A DNA stretch of 37,552 bases from an uncultured Acetatifactor sp. (GTDB lineage: Bacteria > Bacillota > Clostridia > Lachnospirales > Lachnospiraceae): assembly GCA_934394815.1 (NCBI GenBank), contig CAKRRD010000031.1:1-37552 (forward strand). Reading direction: 5' to 3'. Below, one piece after another: positions 33,412 through 37,552 of the stretch. Within the stretch, counting starts at the first letter, position 1. Each line of letters starts with the position of its first letter. The position numbers and the translations under genes are program-made. The notes beneath the pieces were generated by a model. That model worked only from the letters and a program-made list of their open reading frames with translations, was not told the DNA's origin and ran no database searches.

Positions 33412-34233
33412 ATGAAATTTTTAGATGCAGAATTTGTACAGGGATTTATCAGAATGGCAGATGACGGCTGGCAACAGGGCTGGCATGAGCGTAACGGTGG
33501 CAACCTGTCTTACCGTGTAAAGCCGGAAGAGGTAGAACTGGTAAAGGAGAACTTCGAGCCGAAGGAGTTCCAGCCCATTGGCACTACTGTTCCCGCACTG
33601 GCAGGAGAGTATTTCCTGGTGACCGGCAGCGGCAAATATTTCCGCAATGTCAGCATCAAGCCGGAAGATTCCATCTGCATGATCGAGCTGGACGACAAAG
33701 GTGAGAACTATCGTATCGTATGGGGACTGGTAAACGGCGGCAGACCAACCTCTGAGCTTCCCAGCCACCTGATGAATCTGGAAGTGAAGAAGCTGCAGGA
33801 TCCCGACTACCGCGTGGTATATCATGCACATACCACCAACATTATCGCTCTGACTTTCGTCCTGCCTCTGGAAGATAAGGTATTCACCAGAGAACTGTGG
33901 GAGATGGCTACCGAGTGTCCCGTAGTATTCCCGGATGGCGTGGGCGTCGTACCCTGGATGGTACCGGGTGGCAGAGAGATCGCAGTAGCAACTTCTGAAC
34001 TGATGAAAAAATACGATCTGGCAATCTGGGCACATCACGGAACCTTTGCGGCAGGTAAGGATTTCGACCTGACCTTCGGTCTGATGCATACTGTAGAGAA
34101 GTCCGCTGAGATCCTGGTGAAGATGCTGTCCATGCAGCAGGACAAGAGACAGACCATTACCCCTGATGATTTCCGTCATCTGGCAAAGGACTTCGGCGTG
34201 ACCCTTCCCGAAGAGTTCTTGTACGAGAAATAA
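33412..34233 (+). CDS. rhaD: L-rhamnulose-1-phosphate aldolase
   Basis: This 273-residue class II aldolase aligns over its whole length with the 274-residue E. coli RhaD. It shares WxERNGGNLSYR near 25, the phosphate-binding VTGSGKYFRNV near 72, Glu115 in PTSELPSH, zinc ligands His138 and His140 (YHAHTTN) and His209 (WAHHGTF). It splits L-rhamnulose 1-phosphate into dihydroxyacetone phosphate and L-lactaldehyde. The ATG at 33412 gives the family length; the frame extends upstream to 33364 without similarity. It ends the rhamnose operon. Confidence 0.95.
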   Translation: MKFLDAEFVQGFIRMADDGWQQGWHERNGGNLSYRVKPEEVELVKENFEPKEFQPIGTTVPALAGEYFLVTGSGKYFRNVSIKPEDSICMIELDDKGENYRIVWGLVNGGRPTSELPSHLMNLEVKKLQDPDYRVVYHAHTTNIIALTFVLPLEDKVFTRELWEMATECPVVFPDGVGVVPWMVPGGREIAVATSELMKKYDLAIWAHHGTFAAGKDFDLTFGLMHTVEKSAEILVKMLSMQQDKRQTITPDDFRHLAKDFGVTLPEEFLYEK

Positions 34234-34239
34234 TAAAAT

Positions 34240-34277
34240 AACGATCCGAGAGATACACAAAGGATTCTCGAATCGTT
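34240..34277. terminator. Bidirectional terminator between rhaD and the AraC gene
   Basis: AACGATcCGAGA pairs with TCTCGaATCGTT, 11 bp with one mismatch. On the minus strand it is followed by ATTTTATTATTT. It can end both converging transcripts. Confidence 0.6.
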
Positions 34278-34306
34278 ACAGATATAAAACACGTGATGCT
34301 ATTGGC

Positions 34307-35281
34307 CTATTGGCGTGATTTTAAGCGCGCTTCGTTAGGCGTCATATCATACATTTTTTTGAACTGTTTGTAGAAAAAGTTCTGATTTTCATAGCCTACG
34401 GACAGGGCAATCTCAGACACCGGCAGCGCCGTGTGGGACAGCTGATTCATAGCAACCCGCATGCGCTGCTTTGTCTGTATTTCCTTGAAGGTCGTGCCGG
34501 AATATTTTTTGATCATACGGCTTAAGGAAGAGGGCGTATACCCGACCTGCGCCGCCAGTTCGTGAAGGGTTCCGGTATCGTAATGATCCGCGAGGTATCT
34601 GCGGACTACCACCATCAGGACATTGCTCTGTTCATCCTTCTGATCCAATAAAATATTTTCCGCATTGCTTAGAATGTGCATGAACAGCAGGGCAAAAGTA
34701 TGCTCCGAGAGTTTATGCCAGTTCTGAGGCTGCTGTAACAGTAAAAATACGGCATTGTGGATCATATTCTGGATGCAGGGATTATCGGCCACCGTAAAGT
34801 ACAGATACTGACCGACACAGCTGTCACCTTCCAGAGCATTGATGATAAAATCCGCCAGAATGTTATCCTTGTTGATCAATGTCAGGATATTCTGGAAATA
34901 GGCCGGGCGGATAATGATGTTAATGCCAAGGTCTTCCTGACCGCAGGCTTTGACAGCATGCTCAATATGCTGGTTCATAAACAGCAGTTCTCCGGGCAGG
35001 AGGCGGATCTCTTCCTCATTTATGACATGCGTGACAGATCCGGAGAGACAATAGAAAATCTCCACATAATCATGTTTATGTTTCGGAAAATCCACAAAAC
35101 GGGTATGACGCCGTAAAGTAATGTCATCCTCGGAATGCTCTAAAAATTTATCGCTCTCCACCACAAAATCCTGCTTGCTGGTGTAGAGATTCTTTTGCAC
35201 GGCGATATTGCCATCTAAAATCTGTTGTTCTTCCGGTGTGATATATGCCGGATCCAGAAAGTTGTTCTCGTACATAGTCAC
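34307..35281 (-). CDS. AraC-family transcriptional regulator
   Basis: This 324-residue protein has an N-terminal cupin-like sensing domain (about 45-160, with HKHDYVEIFYCLSG and LLPGELLFMNQ motifs) and an AraC helix-turn-helix pair in the last 100 residues (LHELAAQVGYTPSSLSRMIKK, then the closing VGYENQNFFYKQFKKMY). The layout matches RhaS/RhaR-like sugar activators, and it converges on the rhamnose operon, so L-rhamnose is a reasonable inducer. The start is the GTG at 35281, chosen because GGAAAGG is 7 nt upstream; an ATG at 35275 is the alternative. Confidence 0.88.
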   Translation of the reverse strand: MTMYENNFLDPAYITPEEQQILDGNIAVQKNLYTSKQDFVVESDKFLEHSEDDITLRRHTRFVDFPKHKHDYVEIFYCLSGSVTHVINEEEIRLLPGELLFMNQHIEHAVKACGQEDLGINIIIRPAYFQNILTLINKDNILADFIINALEGDSCVGQYLYFTVADNPCIQNMIHNAVFLLLQQPQNWHKLSEHTFALLFMHILSNAENILLDQKDEQSNVLMVVVRRYLADHYDTGTLHELAAQVGYTPSSLSRMIKKYSGTTFKEIQTKQRMRVAMNQLSHTALPVSEIALSVGYENQNFFYKQFKKMYDMTPNEARLKSRQ

Positions 35282-35307
35282 AATCAAACCTTTCCATGAC
35301 CTACTAT

Positions 35308-35336
35308 CTTATGCTGGCTGAGTCAGAAGCTGTCAG
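35308..35336 (-). promoter_or_regulatory. Promoter of the AraC-type regulator gene
   Basis: On the minus strand, CTGACA (35336-35331) and CATAAG (35313-35308) are separated by 17 bp, about 27 nt before the start codon. Confidence 0.5.
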
Positions 35337-35398
35337 TTACTCTTATTTTACAGGAAAGAGATAAAATCCTCAAGATGTGTGCAAAAAGTGATTCCGGA

Positions 35399-35427
35399 TT
35401 GCACGCCGCTTCTTTGTATTGTATATT
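35399..35427 (+). promoter_or_regulatory. Promoter of the zinc-ribbon membrane protein operon
   Basis: TTGCAC (35399-35404) and TATATT (35422-35427) are separated by 17 bp. The predicted start near 35434 lies downstream of an in-frame upstream start at 35419, which supports translation from 35470. Confidence 0.65.
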
Positions 35428-35469
35428 AGAAGTACTTATGAAGAAGCAGTAAAAGAGGAGATTCCTGAT

Positions 35470-36240
35470 ATGGCAGATACCACAGCAAAAAAGATTGTCT
35501 GCAGTTCCTGTGGAGCGGAATTTGACGATACTCTCCCCAAATGTCCCTATTGCGGAAGCCTGAACTATAAGGGCGCCGAAGCGGAGTATCTGGGCAAACT
35601 GGAAGGCATGCGGCAGAATATGCAACAGCTGGAACAGGTACCGGAGCGGGAACTGAAGGAAAAACTGAAAAAGAAAAGGAAATTTGTAGTTAAGATATTT
35701 ATCGTAGCTGCGGTGCTGGCGGCGGCCTTTGCCGTAATTATGTTCTTCCGGGGGCGGTATATAGAACAAAGGGATGCCAAGGCGGATTATCAGTGGCAAA
35801 AAGAGAACTTTCCGATACTGGACCGTCTCTATCAGGAGAAGGATCTGGAAGCACTGATGGATTTTTATGAGCAGGCTGTCGAAGAGAACAGAACCATAGA
35901 CCGATGGGAACACTGTGGTATTTTCCGCTGGCTCATGAGCTGCCGGGATGCGAGGGAATATCTGGCACTGGAGCAGAGTGGAGAGACTTTGAATGAGTAT
36001 CAGCAGGCATTGCTGCTGGATGATTATTGGGTGATGCGGGGACTGGACTACAGCGAGGTCGTTCTGACGGAGAAAGACAGGGAGTATATCCGCCCCTATG
36101 TGGAAGAGACCCTGAACAGTATGGAAGGGCGTTATACCTTTACCACGGAAGAGGAGCAGAAATTCACGGATACCCTTCGGGATCATTATGGTTATCCGAA
36201 TTATGACGACTGCAAGGAATATATCAAAAACCACAATTAA
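35470..36240 (+). CDS. Zinc-ribbon membrane protein, function unknown
   Basis: This 256-residue protein has an N-terminal zinc ribbon (CSSC...CPYC, about residues 11-28), a charged, probably coiled-coil stretch (about 35-70), one membrane helix (about 72-93) and a mainly helical C-terminal domain of about 160 residues with no recognised family. The zinc ribbon should be cytoplasmic and the C-terminal domain outside. AGAGGAG 9 nt upstream of the ATG at 35470 sets the start. It is the first of three tandem genes with one promoter. The next gene has the same architecture, so the two products may be distant paralogues or partners. Confidence 0.7.
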   Translation: MADTTAKKIVCSSCGAEFDDTLPKCPYCGSLNYKGAEAEYLGKLEGMRQNMQQLEQVPERELKEKLKKKRKFVVKIFIVAAVLAAAFAVIMFFRGRYIEQRDAKADYQWQKENFPILDRLYQEKDLEALMDFYEQAVEENRTIDRWEHCGIFRWLMSCRDAREYLALEQSGETLNEYQQALLLDDYWVMRGLDYSEVVLTEKDREYIRPYVEETLNSMEGRYTFTTEEEQKFTDTLRDHYGYPNYDDCKEYIKNHN

Positions 36241-36261
36241 GGGGAAAGGATCGTTAAATAC

Positions 36262-37050
36262 ATGATGAAATGTAAGTACTGCGGGGGCAACCTGACATTG
36301 GAACAGGCCTATTGTCCTCATTGCGGAAGACCAAACGAAGAAGCAGAGCAGCATGTCAAAGACATGGAGCATTACAAGAGCAGTTTTGAAGATACCAAAA
36401 GTGATGTCTATGAAGTGGCGGAGAAAAATACCGAGATCATGTCACATATGATAATTATCACAGTGCTGGTGATCTTGTGTGTGGTGGTGTTTGTAGTATC
36501 TGCCCGTAGCTGGAGCATTCACAGAGGCTTGTTGCAGTTTGATGCAGGGATCCGGCAGAGCAGCTATATGAAACAGATGGAACAATATCTGGAGGATGAG
36601 GATTACATAGGTTTATCAGCTTTTTGCGACAGGCATTACATCCGGCCTTATAGCAGTAATAATAGTTATGAAAAATATCAGCTGCTCATGGAAGCCAGCG
36701 GAGCGTATCGTTACTTTTATGAAAGTCTGATGAAGGCAGTTACGATCAACTCCGGCAATGTATCCATACTTCCCGGCCTGTATGAAGATATTTCGGATTA
36801 TTACGAGCAGCTGGAAAGGATTCTGCATCCTGTGGATAATGATTATAGGGCAAAACAATATCGGGAACTGCCGGAGGAGCAGAAGGAAGCCATTCTCCGG
36901 ATGGAAGAGAATGTGAAGGCACTGTTGCAGACCTATTTTGGCATGACGCCGGAAGAGGCAGAGAATTTCGGTACGATGTCAAATGCACAAAAAATCTTAT
37001 TCCTGGAAGAAAAAGGCGAGGTGATGGGTTATGGTAAATCTGAAGAGTAA
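36262..37050 (+). CDS. Zinc-ribbon membrane protein, function unknown (second of the cluster)
   Basis: This 262-residue protein has an N-terminal zinc ribbon (CKYC...CPHC, about residues 4-21), a charged linker (about 25-58), one membrane helix (about 62-82) and a helical outside domain rich in Tyr, Glu and Leu. It follows the previous gene by 21 nt. The start could be either of two adjacent ATGs (36262 or 36265). The 3' end overlaps the next gene by 20 nt, so the two should be translationally coupled. No function can be assigned. Confidence 0.7.
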   Translation: MMKCKYCGGNLTLEQAYCPHCGRPNEEAEQHVKDMEHYKSSFEDTKSDVYEVAEKNTEIMSHMIIITVLVILCVVVFVVSARSWSIHRGLLQFDAGIRQSSYMKQMEQYLEDEDYIGLSAFCDRHYIRPYSSNNSYEKYQLLMEASGAYRYFYESLMKAVTINSGNVSILPGLYEDISDYYEQLERILHPVDNDYRAKQYRELPEEQKEAILRMEENVKALLQTYFGMTPEEAENFGTMSNAQKILFLEEKGEVMGYGKSEE

Positions 37051-37468
37051 GCTGAAACAGGCACAGAAGCAGAGAGGAGCGCTGCTTGTGATGAATCTGG
37101 TGATCATAGCCCTGTGTCTGGTATTGTTTTGGGGAACCATTCATATGTTCAGGGAATTAAACTACGCCTTTTCCCGTCCTGCGAAGACTAATTGGATGGA
37201 GAATAATGTACAGAGTGAAAATTATGCCTATTTAGTAGTTAATTATCACGAGGATATGGTGTATGGCGGCTTGCTGTCCGGAACGAAAAAGGAATGCTAT
37301 GGTGTGGCGAGATATTTTGAGGCGGCGTCCATGTATAAGGCATTTCTTCAGACCGGCGATACAGAACGTGCCACCAGAGAAAAGGAGAAGATGGATGCCG
37401 CATATGAAGAAATGGGCGACTGGAATATCGCAGCCGACAGCATCCGGAAAAAATTAGGACTGGAATAG
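37031..37468 (+). CDS. Small single-span membrane protein, function unknown (third of the cluster)
   Basis: This 145-residue protein has a basic N-terminus (KSKLKQAQKQR), one membrane helix (about 17-40) and an outside helical domain with repeated short helices (YFEAASMYKAFLQTGD, REKEKMDAAYEEMGDW), reminiscent of a tetratricopeptide-like arrangement. It has no zinc ribbon. The start overlaps the preceding gene by 20 nt, with GAGGTG upstream. Only the gene context links it to the two zinc-ribbon proteins. Confidence 0.65.
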   Translation: MVNLKSKLKQAQKQRGALLVMNLVIIALCLVLFWGTIHMFRELNYAFSRPAKTNWMENNVQSENYAYLVVNYHEDMVYGGLLSGTKKECYGVARYFEAASMYKAFLQTGDTERATREKEKMDAAYEEMGDWNIAADSIRKKLGLE

Positions 37469-37478
37469 GGAAAGAACC

Positions 37479-37508
37479 TTGACAAATCCCGGAAGCATGC
37501 ACTACAAT
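37479..37508 (+). promoter_or_regulatory. Strong promoter at the right edge
   Basis: A perfect TTGACA (37479-37484) and TACAAT (37503-37508) are separated by 18 bp. The following 44 nt, with a TTGCATACGACAA motif that loosely resembles a MarR-type operator, belong to the leader of a gene beyond the window. Confidence 0.65.
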
Positions 37509-37552
37509 TACTTGCATACGACAATGACGATGAAAAGGATCAGTACGATCGG

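Noticed and set aside
1..37552. CRISPR array, tRNA or rRNA genes, prophage or defence genes
   Set aside because: No regularly spaced repeats, cloverleaf or rRNA-like sequence, or phage or defence protein families were recognised by reading both strands.

Overview
The window looks like a chromosomal stretch from a gut-type Firmicute of the class Clostridia, most likely Lachnospiraceae. Pointers are the Firmicute-style lipoproteins with AAGGAG-type ribosome binding sites, the YesM/YesN two-component pair, a MecA adaptor, PF06541 membrane proteins, and LplB/YtcP/LplA-type transporters. No rRNA, tRNA or CRISPR array was found. Most of the window is a carbohydrate-acquisition region aimed at a glycan that probably contains L-rhamnose and a uronic acid.

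Layout. 1-75: the 3' end (domains V and VI) of a group II intron whose body lies outside the window. 76-2135 (-): a PilZ protein and a duplicated PF06541 membrane protein. 2395-14450 (+): an IclR regulator, an ABC importer (two permeases and a large lipoprotein), a BNR/Asp-box sialidase-fold hydrolase, a GH106-like hydrolase, a DapA/NanA-family aldolase, L-fucose isomerase and a YhcH-family protein. Four copies or near-copies of a 17-bp site, GTTCT-N7-AGAAC, sit before the regulator and the transporter and are probably the IclR operators.

14715-20159 (-): an operon of YesM sensor kinase, YesN response regulator and a heparinase II/III-like lyase. 20423-27594 (+), divergent from it: a second ABC importer with an unusual cytoplasmic F5/8C-like protein gene between its permeases, then a GH88 unsaturated glucuronyl hydrolase and a DUF2264 protein. 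A CcpA-like cre site lies between the two divergent operons. The lyase and GH88 fit consecutive steps: the lyase makes unsaturated uronides and GH88 removes them.

27595-28172 is noncoding, with several hairpins and a 15-bp inverted repeat. 28173-29885: MecA and a pseudouridine synthase. 30043-34233 (+): an L-rhamnose pathway of mutarotase, rhamnulokinase, an AraA/FucI-type isomerase (apparently replacing RhaA) and rhamnulose-1-phosphate aldolase, with a convergent AraC-type regulator. 35470-37468: three small membrane-protein genes, two with N-terminal zinc ribbons, of unknown function. A strong promoter at the right edge serves a gene outside the window.

A structured noncoding repeat with 13-bp terminal inverted repeats (24522-24664) has a half-length relative at 33264-33339. 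None of the glycan-degrading enzymes has a signal peptide, so the working model is import of oligosaccharides by two ABC systems followed by breakdown in the cytoplasm.
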